Shown here piece after piece: positions 47,701 through 57,541 of a stretch of 64,000 bases of DNA (position 1 is the stretch's first letter; every line of letters starts with the position of its first letter). The notes beneath the pieces were generated by a model. The model was not told where the DNA came from. It worked only from the letters and a program-made list of their open reading frames with translations, and searched no databases. The position numbers and the translations under genes were made by a program. The stretch comes from Brachycybe producta. Lineage: Eukaryota; Arthropoda; Diplopoda; Playtdesmida; Andrognathidae. The stretch spans positions 12,305,607 through 12,369,606 of the forward strand of contig JAUPFP010000002.1 of the NCBI GenBank assembly GCA_036925085.1, given 5' to 3'.

Positions 47701-48326
47701 CCATAAATCATCTTAAATAAGACAGCCATACACTATGAGACGCGGTCCGCAGACCCTGCATCCCAACAGACATGGTCTGTCATTTAATTGAACTGTGCTT
47801 CTGTCTCACATACAACATACATAACATCAAACAAACATCAGATTTCGTCTATAGAAGTCTGCAGACCGCGTCTCAAGACTTTTGAAAGAAATATCGACCT
47901 TTGACCTACACCCTCTCTTTTTTTTTTTTGAAAAAACGGAGAAAAGGAAAGTAAACGGGGGGGGGAGGGGACCCTGTGTACAATATGGACAAAAGAGACG
48001 GTGGAAAGGGGTTAGATGACGGGAGGGGGCCTCGGGGGCCCCTAAAACTCTCTAGAGAACCTTGTGTTTTACACCTGCACCCAATGACCTTCTTGATTAA
48101 AACAACTCCTTAAAATACATAAATAGAAACAGAAGACGACGACGACGACGAAAGAAAAAGGTGAAAACAACCTCCTCCCCTCCCTCCCCCCCACTCTCTC
48201 CTCTCGTCAATTTCCTCCTCCCCTCCCCCTTATTAAAAAGGGGTGGGAGGAGGAGGAAAACATCTCTCCATTCGTTAATAATTCTCTAATTATTATATTT
48301 ACTTACACTTTGTGTTGATCAGGCAT
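44735..48326 (-). CDS. Pli: Pellino E3 ubiquitin ligase
   Basis: Pellino proteins bind phosphorylated IRAK/Pelle through an FHA-like domain and add ubiquitin through a C-terminal RING-like domain in Toll/IL-1 signalling. Exons: 48307-48326, 46797-47048, 46039-46465, 45435-45722, 45134-45349, 44934-45049, 44735-44861, in phase, 481 aa. Exon 1 encodes only MPDQHK plus two bases. Exon 2 is a Gly/Ser/Pro-rich N-terminus longer than usual, ending IVKYGELVILG. FHA-like region: RGRRRSKFVLYRR, KHYAVKTPQA, QHSISYTLSRNQAIIVEY, STISRFACRILCERN, ARIYAAGFDTSCNIFLG, DLCGATLLWRSS. RING-like region: RPQCPVGLNTLVIP, YLNCGHVQGLHEWG, CPMC, then FDPCGHMATEKT and HAACPFCAVPL. All zinc-binding Cys/His positions I expect are present. 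Confidence 0.95.
46560..46730. repeat. R1-related subfamily element, copy B
   Basis: It shares AGAAGAGTAAACGAAG, TGTCACAAAATGTTT and CTTCTAGTTTTTGAAAT with the element at 12855-13045. It lies in the Pellino intron between exons 46797-47048 and 46039-46465. Confidence 0.5.
47410..47715. repeat. R1 element in Pellino intron 1, copy 16
   Basis: Arms are GCGTGTTTTAAAAACTAGAA with GGGCAGCTCAGTCACTTAAT, and TTCAGCTACCCTTCTAGTTT. The centre has GGATATCTTTCAAAGCAAGC and TTGAAAATGACC. The outer right arm ends near AAATCATCTTAAATAA. Confidence 0.7.
47737..47874. repeat. Foldback element with GAGACGCGGTCC arms
   Basis: GAGACGCGGTCCGCAGAC at the left is matched by GTCTGCAGACCGCGTCTC at the right, a near-perfect 18-bp inverted repeat enclosing about 100 bases. 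No target-site duplication was recognised. It begins about 20 bases after the R1 copy. Confidence 0.65.
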
Positions 48327-50070
48327 TTCCTAACCACAACTTAATTTAGAAAACAAAAACCATTCCGTTATTAAAAAGCATCCTCTTCTTATTCTTCTGC
48401 TTCTAATTTTGTTGTTTTTGTTCCCATACAATACAACCTACGATGCTATCAATTACACTAACGATAAATTCTAACTGTAGATGGCGATACTGTAGCTAAT
48501 AACCAGAACTACATTCTAGAAATGTGTCTGTGCGCATGTAAATGAACCGATTAACTGTTCTAGTATCGTTTGCTTGTAAGCATACATTCGCTAAAAATAG
48601 TTTTGTGTTTTCAGTCAGAAATTAAAAGTTAAAATACGTCAATGCAAAAAAAAACATAAAATTATGTTGTTCTATTTGTTTCTTAATAAATTTTATGTTC
48701 AATTACAGCAAGTACTTAATAATTGTTTACAAAGTTAATATTGTCAGCTGAGATCAATTAGCCGACAACGGGTTCTTTCAATATTAGCCGCTTGGTTGTG
48801 TATTTTGGCGCGAAATATGATTTGTTCTTACTGTTGTACACTCCGGCGTTTGTTATCAATTTATACCCTAGTGACGTCACGTACATGTTAAAAACCCAAA
48901 CTACTTTTTATTTCATGTTAACCGAATTTTGTATTAAAAGAAAGCATTAAAACGTATTTAAAATGCCTGAAAAAATTATTTATTGATACAATAACAATGA
49001 CAAAATACAAAAAAACTTTTGTTAAATTTTTTTATGCAAATTTCCAAAAAAAAATTCCAATTAAAACATTTTAATTTATGGCCTTATTATGAGTATTACC
49101 ATTACCCATTAGTCTATACAGAAAATCATAACTTCATTTCAAATGTTCTTATTTTATAGAAATTATGTTAATGGCTAATTATTTAAAATAAAGAAAATAC
49201 TAACAATTTCGAGTTTATCTAACAAGCTGTTCCATTTTAAGTAGATTTGTATTCTTTGAACAGAAATTATTTTTTTCTCGTTAACCAATATTTTTATTTT
49301 ATTTTATTTAAAAAAAAAAACCCTTAACTGTACTGGGCCCCGGGGGGGGGGGGGACTTAACATAATTAAGGAACCAAACCGAATATTTCGCGGCGTGTTA
49401 AATGGTTCCCAATATAACTATGAATGTTAACTCGTTAAGGTGAATAAATAGATAAAATAACGTATACATACAGTAAATGCAGCAGTATTCGACAATGTGA
49501 CAAAGAAGCGCTTAAACATTTTCAATAGACAAGTCACAGGTTTTGTTTTTAAGTTTGCTTTATTTACATAAAAGAAGGTAAAACACTTAAAAGAAGGTTT
49601 ATCAACAGCAAATTTTTGAACTCTTTGACTAGAAGAATAATACTTTTGAAAGAGGAATAATCAAGAGTTGAGTTAAAAATTGATTTAAAATAACTTCATA
49701 TTGAATTAAATTTGGCATGACATTTTTTTTAATTTTAAAACAATGGTTGTTCATTTAAAAAGAAAAATAGGAAAAAAAAAATAATCTGGACTGTTTAATT
49801 AACAAAATTACAAATAAAAATATTTGTTTGTGTTTGTCTATTCTACTATTTAGAGTCCAGAATATTTTAGCAAATAACACATTTTAAAAATAAAAAAGCA
49901 CTTGAAGTTTCATGAACAATTCTAAGGGTCTAAGTAAATCGCCGGCTGTCTAAAAACCCTTGATTTTGACAAACTTTTGAGTAATGAACGTTGGAATTTA
50001 AAATTCTACGATGGAATATCATAAGTTTGTCAAAATCAACGGTTTGAGAGCAGGCGATTTACATAAACCC
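48327..50070. other. Upstream region of Pellino and 3' flank of the cyclin
   Basis: No coding sequence was recognised. It includes a perfect E2F-type palindrome (48804-48815), a run of about 13 G near 49341 preceded by CCCC, and an inverted-repeat element (49918-50078) that reaches into the cyclin terminal exon. AT-rich with many short homopolymer runs. Confidence 0.45.
48804..48815. promoter_or_regulatory. E2F-type palindrome upstream of Pellino
   Basis: TTTGGCGCGAAA matches the consensus E2F/DP site on both strands. It lies 478 bases upstream of the Pellino start codon. Function is inferred from the motif only. Confidence 0.3.
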
Positions 50071-50078
50071 TTAGAATT
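49918..50078. repeat. Inverted-repeat element overlapping the cyclin 3' end
   Basis: The left arm AATTCTAAGGGTCTAAGTAA continues with ATCGCC and TTGATTTTGACAAACTTTTG. The right arm is the inverse (TTTGTCAAAATCAACGGTTT, GCGATTTACATAAACCCTTA, GAATT). A third, partial unit (GGGTTGAGAGCAGTCGATTT, ACTTAAACCCT) follows at 50096-50130 inside the cyclin terminal exon. Confidence 0.65.
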
Positions 50079-51616
50079 TTAAATTCCTGATCGAAACGGG
50101 GTTGAGAGCAGTCGATTTACTTAAACCCTGATAACAGCTCTGACTAGCGTATTTACGACCTGCACCCTAGATGACAAAACAAAAAAAAAGCGTGATTTGA
50201 GGTCCCGGAGCCCCAATTAAAAGGGGGGGGGGGCATGCACTCACTCTATAGCGAGATGTGGGTAGACCTATGAGGGTCTCGCACATGACAGCAACAATCG
50301 GTTTGAAAGCGGTCTCGTCGTACCCGCTGTAGTATTGGATGGTACGATTCCACTGCGAAGAACCTTCCTTAAGAAGTATCTTTCTCGCCAGATAGACGGC
50401 AGACGCGGCCAACATAGAAGGAGAATACCACGTGGAACGAACATCGTGGAGAATGAGATCGATGAGATAATAACTCAGGGTAGAAACCTAAAAAAAAAAA
50501 AAGATAATATTTGAAAATAAAACAAATAAGGTTTCGAGGCAATTGTGCTCACAGTTTGATCCCCTTTGCACACGTGAACACAGTGACGTACAAATGGAAG
50601 TGGAGTAGCAAAGTTCATATTAAAATCGAGAGCAACGAGTATGGTTGTTTCCATCTCAATTACTGCCGAATACGAGTAAGTATCCATTGTAAGATGTGTC
50701 AACTTTCTAATCTGTTCATAACGAAACCATTTCATAAAATTTAGCAAACGTTACAGGCTAAAAAAAAAAAAATAACGAAACTATGGAAGTGGTTATAAAA
50801 CATTATAGGAAAAATCACCTTCGGACGCATTCTCTCCTCCACCTTACAACTGATAAGAAGGGCGGCGATGATGATCAATTGAACATCTTTATTCTTGATG
50901 ATCGGCGTACATGCGAAGTAATGATCGATGATGTTCACCGTCAAATAAAGTGTTTCTTGAAGAAGAATCAAGTGATGTTGTACTTGAATTAACCAGTCGA
51001 TGGCCAACGCTCTCGTGCGCGGCAACACGACCGGTTTCTCGTTGGCTAGAAAACGTTTTGGCAAACTCCTTTGTTTCTCCAATGTCTTCACGAAGTTCAA
51101 GTTATCTACTATGTAGCAAACGTCGAGCAAGGAAATCCCGTCCGTGTAAATATTTTCAATTTTGTCAACTCCTTCCGGAATTTCCTGAACTGAATCGTCA
51201 GGAATTTCCTCCGTAGCTAAAGAAAACGAAAAAGTAAAACCGGTAAGTTTCGTTATCGAAATTGAACTGTAAATCATGTACTCTGTAACACATTTTCTTC
51301 TTTAGGTAACAACGGAGAAGGTGTCTTGCTTCTTGTGCCTTTATATTTTTATGAAAAAAAAAGAACGAATATGCAAGTTACTAACTTTTTTATTTGGATT
51401 AAAAACAACAAAACAGAAAACGATTACCTAGTTGACAACATGTCGGTCCAAGTATTATTCTACTTCTTAAATTGTAAGTTGAGCCGGGTGGTGCCTCTGA
51501 ACAGCTCTGAAATAAACGAAGACATTTTTTTGGAAAATAAAACCAACAACAGTAACAAAATAAAACAATAATAAGCGGCTGCTCACAGAAGTGGAAAAAG
51601 ATCGTTGCCGTTTCAT
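50071..51616 (-). CDS. B-type (mitotic) cyclin, divergent
   Basis: Mitotic cyclins activate CDK1. Exons: 51587-51616, 51428-51506, 50819-51216, 50553-50711, 50245-50487, 50071-50166. These join in phase to about 334 aa, short for a B cyclin because the N-terminus is only about 50 residues. The cyclin box is clear: TRALAIDWLIQVQ, LLQETLYLTVNIIDHYF, ALLISCKVEE, and after the intron TMDTYSYSAVIEMETTILVA. The Lys (SCKVEE) and Glu (VIEME) that contact the CDK are both present. The second fold reads FNMNFATPLPFVRH and STLSYYLIDLILHD with SPSMLAASAVYLARKIL. The short N-terminus has RIILGP, an RxxL form of destruction box. The acceptor of exon 4 (GAACAG|ATTAG) is less certain. The last exon ends in repeat-like sequence. 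Subtype is not settled. Confidence 0.8.
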
Positions 51617-52423
51617 CTTTATGAATGGAATTGAAAATAATTAGCAAAAAAAGTAACATTAAAAGCTGAACAAAAAAAAAAAAAAGAAACTTTAAAATCA
51701 AAATAATTTATATCTGGATATATTATGAATATTATAAAATATTCATAATAAATTGACTTCAATTTAAAAGCATCCAACACAAAATTGCAACCAACTGACT
51801 GACACTCAAAAATAAACCAAAGTATAAAAAAAAAACAGAAAAGCTCTCTTTAAATAGGTTTTTTTCTTCTTCTTCAAAGGTAGATCTTTAAATGTTTCAA
51901 TGCTAATTTGCATTTTTCAGAGTATTTCAGGAATGTACATTCTTTAAATACACTGAAATCAAGTGTTTCCCATTTGTATTGCATCATTATTGAAAGGAAG
52001 GTGAAAGAGAACACAAAGTTAAAAGGTCATATTATATAGTCAGTTTTTCTTCTCATTTTGCGTTCAGAACATTTAAAATATAATTTTTAACTACTGTGAA
52101 TTTCAACATTTTTTTTCAAAAGTAATAATAAACGTAAATATCCTTAAAATATAAATATTTAATGTAATGAGAAAAACAATAAAAATTGTACTAAACGAAA
52201 CGAGTCAAAATCACATTTTTTTTTCTTTTATATTACATTTAATAACATTAACATTTTCACAATGTTTTAATATAATTAATGAAATTTATTATTGCAAAAA
52301 AATATGTGAACAAAATAAACAACTAGACAAAAATCAATGAAAAAAATAAAAAATAACCAAAAAAAAAACTCCACAAAAAACGATTTTTACATTTTCGAAG
52401 ACGAACATTAATAATAACAATAA
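51617..52423. other. AT-rich intergenic region between cyclin and AP2 sigma
   Basis: Both neighbours are on the minus strand, so this is the cyclin promoter side and AP2 sigma 3' flank. It is very AT-rich with a short palindrome TATGAATATTATAAAATATTCATA at about 51723-51746. No gene was seen. Confidence 0.5.
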
Positions 52424-53070
52424 TTATTCCAAAGAATTTAATGTGATCAACTGTTTGAGAACTTTGTTCTGACTAGTTTCACGGATTTCACCGGCTAGGA
52501 AGACCTCATCGACGACGCTGTAAACCTGTAATGAAGAAAATACAGAAACAATGAATGGAATCACATTTTGTGTCTTACGATAACATCCTGAAGAACGAAA
52601 CTCGCCTTGTAGAAGTTGAAAACAAGATCTAGTTCACAAACGTTATGAAAATACTCGTTAAGAACCTCGACAAAGTTGTGAATAGCCTCTAAGTAGGCGA
52701 GATTGTTGTCGTTGATGTCGACACAGATGCAAAAGTAGAGGCCGGCATAACGACGGTAGACGATTTTAAAGTTACGAAACTACGAGAAATGTAAGAAAAC
52801 GACGAACGAACGTAAGAACCAGAAAAAAAAATCAATAATAATGAGAAACTGTTTTGAAGTTTGTACTTCTACGAAGTTCGTGTGTTTCGCATCTCTAACT
52901 GTGACGACGGCGTGAACCTCTTCGATCAATTTCTGCTTCTCGTCGTCGTCGAAATTCATGTACCACTTGGCCAAACGTGTTTTACCAGCACGATTTTGTA
53001 TCAAAATGAAACGAATCTGTTAGAAAAATGAGAAGAACCCAAACTATAATAAGAACTTCACCCGTGACAT
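52424..53070 (-). CDS. AP2S1: AP-2 adaptor complex sigma subunit
   Basis: The AP2 sigma subunit is part of the clathrin adaptor core at the plasma membrane and helps bind acidic-dileucine cargo signals. Exons: 53062-53070, 52867-53016, 52579-52779, 52424-52525. Exon 1 gives only MSR. Exon 2 begins [20 protein letters not shown], and the rest follows the very conserved family sequence ([73 protein letters not shown]). It ends LNSLE. With the canonical GT donor at 52578 the protein is 153 aa and carries nine extra residues (ASFVLQDVI) after NFYK. A GC donor at 52606 (AAG|gcgagt) would remove exactly those and restore the usual length (144 aa). The gene is divergent from POLR1C. Confidence 0.96.
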
Positions 53071-54026
53071 TGAGCCCTAAGATGAAGATATTTTCGTCGC
53101 TATTTTCTTAGCGTACTTGAGTTAATAACACGTTATATACAATATATATAGTTTTACATACCATTATTTAATCGTATTTTAAAAGAATATCGACAAAATT
53201 CACTGTTAAAATGCAGAAAAAACGAAAACCAAACACCGCCCACAAACGTCACATCAGGCTAATTCGCGTTTCGACCGTTATTAGTCAAATGGCGCCAATA
53301 TATTTCCGGGTTAATGCTCTTCCTCACATCCGGTGTTTAATGAAATACAGTTAGAACTTATACCTTGTACACACATAAGTTAAATGAATTAGTATAGTGA
53401 ATTTGTATAGTGAATTTGTATAGTGAATTATACGGAATCCAGTTAAGGACATGAACACCAAATAAAAATTGACTGTAATTATTAATATTTTAAATTGAAA
53501 AATACTAAATCAATATTTTGTCAATAGTTTATTTATTACATTTAAGTAAATTAACTCAATATTTTCAGATTATTAACTGAATAAATTGAATTCGACATAT
53601 TGTTTGTTTGTCCTTCACAGGGTTCTGTAGAACACGTTTATTATTTAAATGCATTTAAATTATCAGGTGTGTACAAGGTATTAGACTTGTCACAAATATA
53701 TATTGAAGCACATCAAACTATATGCTATTATAAATAAAGGGTAATCGAAGATGGCGATTTATAGTATATAATTTAATATTATACCTCCATGCATCTACGC
53801 CCATCTCTCAATTCAAATAAAATTCGTAATGCCATCACCGTTTGTTTCATTTATTTTTTTCTAATAGACCAATAGTAAGTCATGATATTTCTTGTAAATT
53901 TCATCCATCAGCCAATCATATTGAAGAAATTCCTGTAAAAAAACGACCTATGGTACGATACGTATAATTCTAAGTACCTTGATTCTTTGGTACGACCACG
54001 TGCGTTTTAATAACGCTATAATTACA
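53071..54026. promoter_or_regulatory. Putative divergent promoter of AP2 sigma and POLR1C, with MITE insertion
   Basis: Start codons of the two oppositely oriented genes are 956 bases apart. About a third of the interval is a MITE (53361-53680). The AP2 sigma side has a GC-richer patch near 53240-53340 (CACCGCCCACAAACG, AATGGCGCCAATA). No TATA box is obvious. Confidence 0.4.
53361..53680. mobile_element. Harbinger-like MITE between AP2 sigma and POLR1C
   Basis: Terminal inverted repeats TACCTTGTACACAC ... GTGTGTACAAGGTA bound a 320-bp AT-rich element. The 3-bp sequence TTA flanks both ends (53358-53360 and 53681-53683), as for PIF/Harbinger insertions. Near its left end is a triple tandem repeat of TATAGTGAATTTG (about 53394-53430). 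No coding capacity. Confidence 0.75.
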
Positions 54027-55812
54027 ATGGATCCCATATCAAACCAACGAGACCGTGTAAACCTAAGGGAACATGATCTTGCTAACGTATGTATATGTAG
54101 AATTACGAATCCCTCTTCCTCTCTCTCTTCTCTCTTTCCCCGGAGTCTTGCATTTAATTACTACTGTTTTGTTTTTAATCCATTTGTTTGGCTGTCAAAA
54201 CAAACTTGAACGTCAACGAAAAGTGTAACACGACTGGCATGCCGTTCACTTACACCGACTTTGATGATAAATGGAACATTGAGAAGTTCAAACGAGTAAT
54301 ATATTATTTGAGGAGGTTGGATGTGAGGCTAATGAACATATTTGTCAATTTTGGCGCGGCGTTTCTTTCTATTTCAGAACTTCAAGGTAAATGTGACCCG
54401 TTTGGAAGGCAACGAGATCGAGTTCGAGATGATCGGAATCGATGTTGCATTGGCAAATGCGTTCAGAAGAATCCTTCTGGCCGAGGTGAACTTCGAAGCT
54501 TCCAAACTCTCTTTCTCACACTTTTCCCCCGTACTGTCGTCATTCCTTCGGTGATTCTTTCAGGTACCTACGATGGCCATCGAGAAGGTTCTAATCTATA
54601 ACAACACTTCAGTGATTCAGGATGAAGTTCTTGCTCATCGTCTCGGACTCATTCCGATATGTGCCGATCCTCACTTATTCAGCTTCAGAGACGGTGTTGG
54701 TAAATATTAACTACAATATCTGTGGAATCGAAGAGAATTAAGAATCTTGATTGTACTTTTCTCTCTATATATTGTTTGAATACAAGGCGACGACGTCTTA
54801 ACCGAGTTCGATACGATTAAATTCAAGCTGCAGGTCAAATGCCATTTCAAATCAAAAGATGCCCTCGACCCAGACGAACGTTATATCAACCACAACGGTT
54901 TGTTCGTGAATCTTTTTTTGCCTTACGAGATGTTATCGTCAGTTTCGTTCTATAGTCTATTCTGGAGATCTCAAATTGGAACCGATCGGTTCTCAGGATT
55001 CTGCGGTTAAGAAATTCTTCCCATTTTGTTTTTCTTTCGTTGCCTAATCTTCCAATTTCTCTTTAAATAAAAAAAGTATGGTACCGGTGAAACAAGTGAT
55101 CTGAAACCAGTTCACGACGACATACTTATAGCTAAGTTGAGACCTGGCCAAGAGATCGATCTCGAGGTTCATTGCGTTAAAGGTATCGGCAAGGATCACG
55201 CCAAATTCTCTCCCGTTGGTAAGATATACGACAAGGATGTGATCAAAATTGAAGTAACTGTCTAATGAACTTCTCTGTGGGGGAAAAAGCTACGGCTTCT
55301 TACAGACTTCTTCCAGAGATAACCCTTCTGAGAGACGTGTGTGGAGAAGAAGCTGAAAGACTCGCGGCTTCGTTCTCAAAGGGTGTCATAGGGTTAAGAG
55401 AGGACGACGACGGTACTAATTCTTTGAAGACAATGAGGTTTTTCTTAAAAGATTTTTAATAGAAGTGAAATCGTTTTTTCAAAAGGTAAAAAGCATGCTT
55501 ACGTGGAGAATGCCCGTCTTGACACTTGCAGTCGGAACGTGATGCGACATGACGATCTGAAAAGCGCAGTGAATATCAGTCGCGTTCGTGATCACGTCTT
55601 ATGTGAGAGACTTAGCAGTTCTTAAAACGTGTTTAAAACGGTAAAGTCGAAATAGTCGTTTCGTTTTATTTTTTGCCACCGCAGTTTCCATCGATTCGAC
55701 CGGAGCTCTTCCACCGAAAAACTTGATGACCGACGCCATAACCGTCTTGATGGACAAATGCGATTATTTCATTAACGAACTGGCCAGTTTGGAAAAGCCC
55801 TCCTCAAACTGA
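54027..55812 (+). CDS. POLR1C: RNA polymerase I/III subunit RPAC1 (POLR1C)
   Basis: RPAC1 (AC40) pairs with AC19 to form the alpha-like assembly platform of RNA polymerases I and III. Exons: 54027-54086, 54224-54295, 54378-54485, 54564-54699, 54787-54897, 54956-55005, 55077-55218, 55290-55412, 55486-55602, 55685-55812. These join in phase to 348 aa (human 346). Landmarks: [20 protein letters not shown] then [88 protein letters not shown], and the C-terminal [11 protein letters not shown]. Exon 4 could end six bases earlier (GACG|gtgttg), removing two residues; the gtaaat donor is stronger. The acceptor of exon 2 (GAAAAG|TGTAAC) is weak but is the first AG after the pyrimidine tract. Confidence 0.96.
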
Positions 55813-56009
55813 TTATCACAATATTCCTTTTTTTTTCATTTGCTGAATATTAAGAATTTTTTTTATTCAACTGTATTTTGTCTTTTGAGTTCATTGCATT
55901 AAAAAAGTTTTTAAAAAAAAGTATGACTGATGAAAAAAGTATCTAATTTTAAGATGTTTTTCTGAACTATAGTTGATTTTCGAATTGTTATTAATTCTGC
56001 ATTTCAGAT

Positions 56010-56270
56010 AAGCAACACTAGGGAGAAATTAAACGTTATTATTTAGAACGGTAGCTAAACCATGTAATAGTATTTTCATGTTATTTTTCAAAATTAACTT
56101 TTTGTAGGCAAAATCTGAACATAAAAAAGCTCATTTTGAAAGATATCAACATAAAAATATATGTGTCTAAAACACTTTCAGATTTCTCTTAATTTTGGCT
56201 TCTGAAAAGCAGAAATAATCAAGAGTTCGAGGAGCAATTAGACTTCAAAACCATCTTAATAACTACTCTA
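56010..56270. repeat. Degenerate R1 element, copy 17
   Basis: Parts of both arms survive (TTTAGAACGGTAGCTAAACC; TCTAAAACACTTTCAGATTT) with TTTGAAAGATATCAACATAA between. The right outer arm (GAAATAATCAAGAGTTCGAG ... CTTCAAAACCATCTTAA) is clear. Confidence 0.55.
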
Positions 56271-57417
56271 AAAGTTACTTTACCCATTGCATAAATGTAC
56301 AAAATGGTTAGAAGCAAAATTATGAAAAAATGTGCAATTATATATGCAATATGATATATAATAAAAAAGTATAAAAACAAATTGTGTAAAAATTTACATA
56401 TAAAATAGGGATTTTAAAAAAGGGGGGGGGGGAGAGAGAGAAAACTTACAAAAAATGATTATAAAAAAGTTATACCATGGAATAGAATGATATTAGGCTA
56501 CTACTGTAGAAGAGAGTATCTGAAATTCTCTCTTTCTGAAATGAGTTGTTCTAATTAATGTTCATCCACCCTTATAAAACACATACAAAAGAAATTGCTT
56601 CTTTGGAGCACAATTTTGAATAAATATCAATCTGTGAAAAGAAAAACAAATTCACAAATATAAAAGGGTATATCACTAGACAAAAAAAAAATATACTACA
56701 ACCACAAAAAACACACACAAATTCAAGTACGATACCGTCTGGAAGAAACGCGTTCGTATATACAATAGAACTGAATTGGCATTTTAAGTGAGTCATGTTC
56801 AGAATCGGAAAGCAGATTTAAGTATACGATGTAAGTAAAAAAAAACCACCCTCCCCATGAAAAGAACTCTGGATATTTTGCATTTTTCTAAGCAATTTTA
56901 ATAAATCTCCGTGCCGTGTTTATACGAGTAGTTTGGTATTTTGCAGGAACTCACGTCCTCCCCGACACGAGTTTAATTGAAATACTACTACTAACCAACG
57001 TTTTCACACAAACTCATGAGTCTGCAACATGGCTTTGTTTTTTTTTTTTAAGTCTAAATGAAGTTTTTGTTGTCAGGACTCATATGAGCTTAAATGAAAA
57101 ATATCAAATATCCAGAGTTCTACTCCACCGTTTTCTTCTTTAGTTTTCATATTTTACGCACACAATTTTACATAACTGGGCATCATACGACCCACCGGAT
57201 CCCATCTCTCTTTTTTTCTTCTGAAGTTTTTAACGAAAACAAGTGCATTAAAAACTAAGCAGCACATCAATTACTTTCTCTCCTCTGTCTCTTGAAATAA
57301 AATGACTTAGACTTTCATTTCGATGCAACATAAGAACACTGCCTGAAAAAAAGGGAGTGCACACGCAACAAAGCATTTCTTTTACTACATTTGTCTACCT
57401 ATGGTACCTATGGTAAT

Positions 57418-57514
57418 CATGCTACTTCTTCCTTCTCCACCTCCACATCTGAGGACCACTGTCATCAGATGTGGAGGCAGAGGAAGTGGAAGTGGAGAAG
57501 GAAAAAGTAGCATG
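57418..57514. repeat. Long imperfect hairpin downstream of PTK7
   Basis: CATGCTACTTCTTCCTTCTC and CACCTCCACATCTGA on the left pair with TCAGATGTGGAGG and GTGGAGAAGGAAAAAGTAGC ATG on the right. The right arm has a 12-15-base bulge (AGAGGAAGTGGAA). A loop of about 13 bases remains. It would be in the PTK7 3' untranslated region if transcribed from the minus strand. Confidence 0.6.
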
Positions 57515-57541
57515 ATTTTGGTCATCGGAAGCTTCTCTCTT

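Larger units (their letters stand above)
55813..57541. other. Convergent intergenic region, POLR1C and PTK7
   Basis: Both genes end into this region. It contains an R1 copy (56010-56270), a G-run near 56422-56431 followed by GA repeats, and a long imperfect hairpin (57418-57514) just after the PTK7 stop. Several A/T-rich frames have no domains. Confidence 0.5.

Noticed and set aside
49333..49353. CCCC followed by a long G run
   Set aside because: A homopolymer of this kind can be a sequencing or assembly artefact; no structure beyond it.
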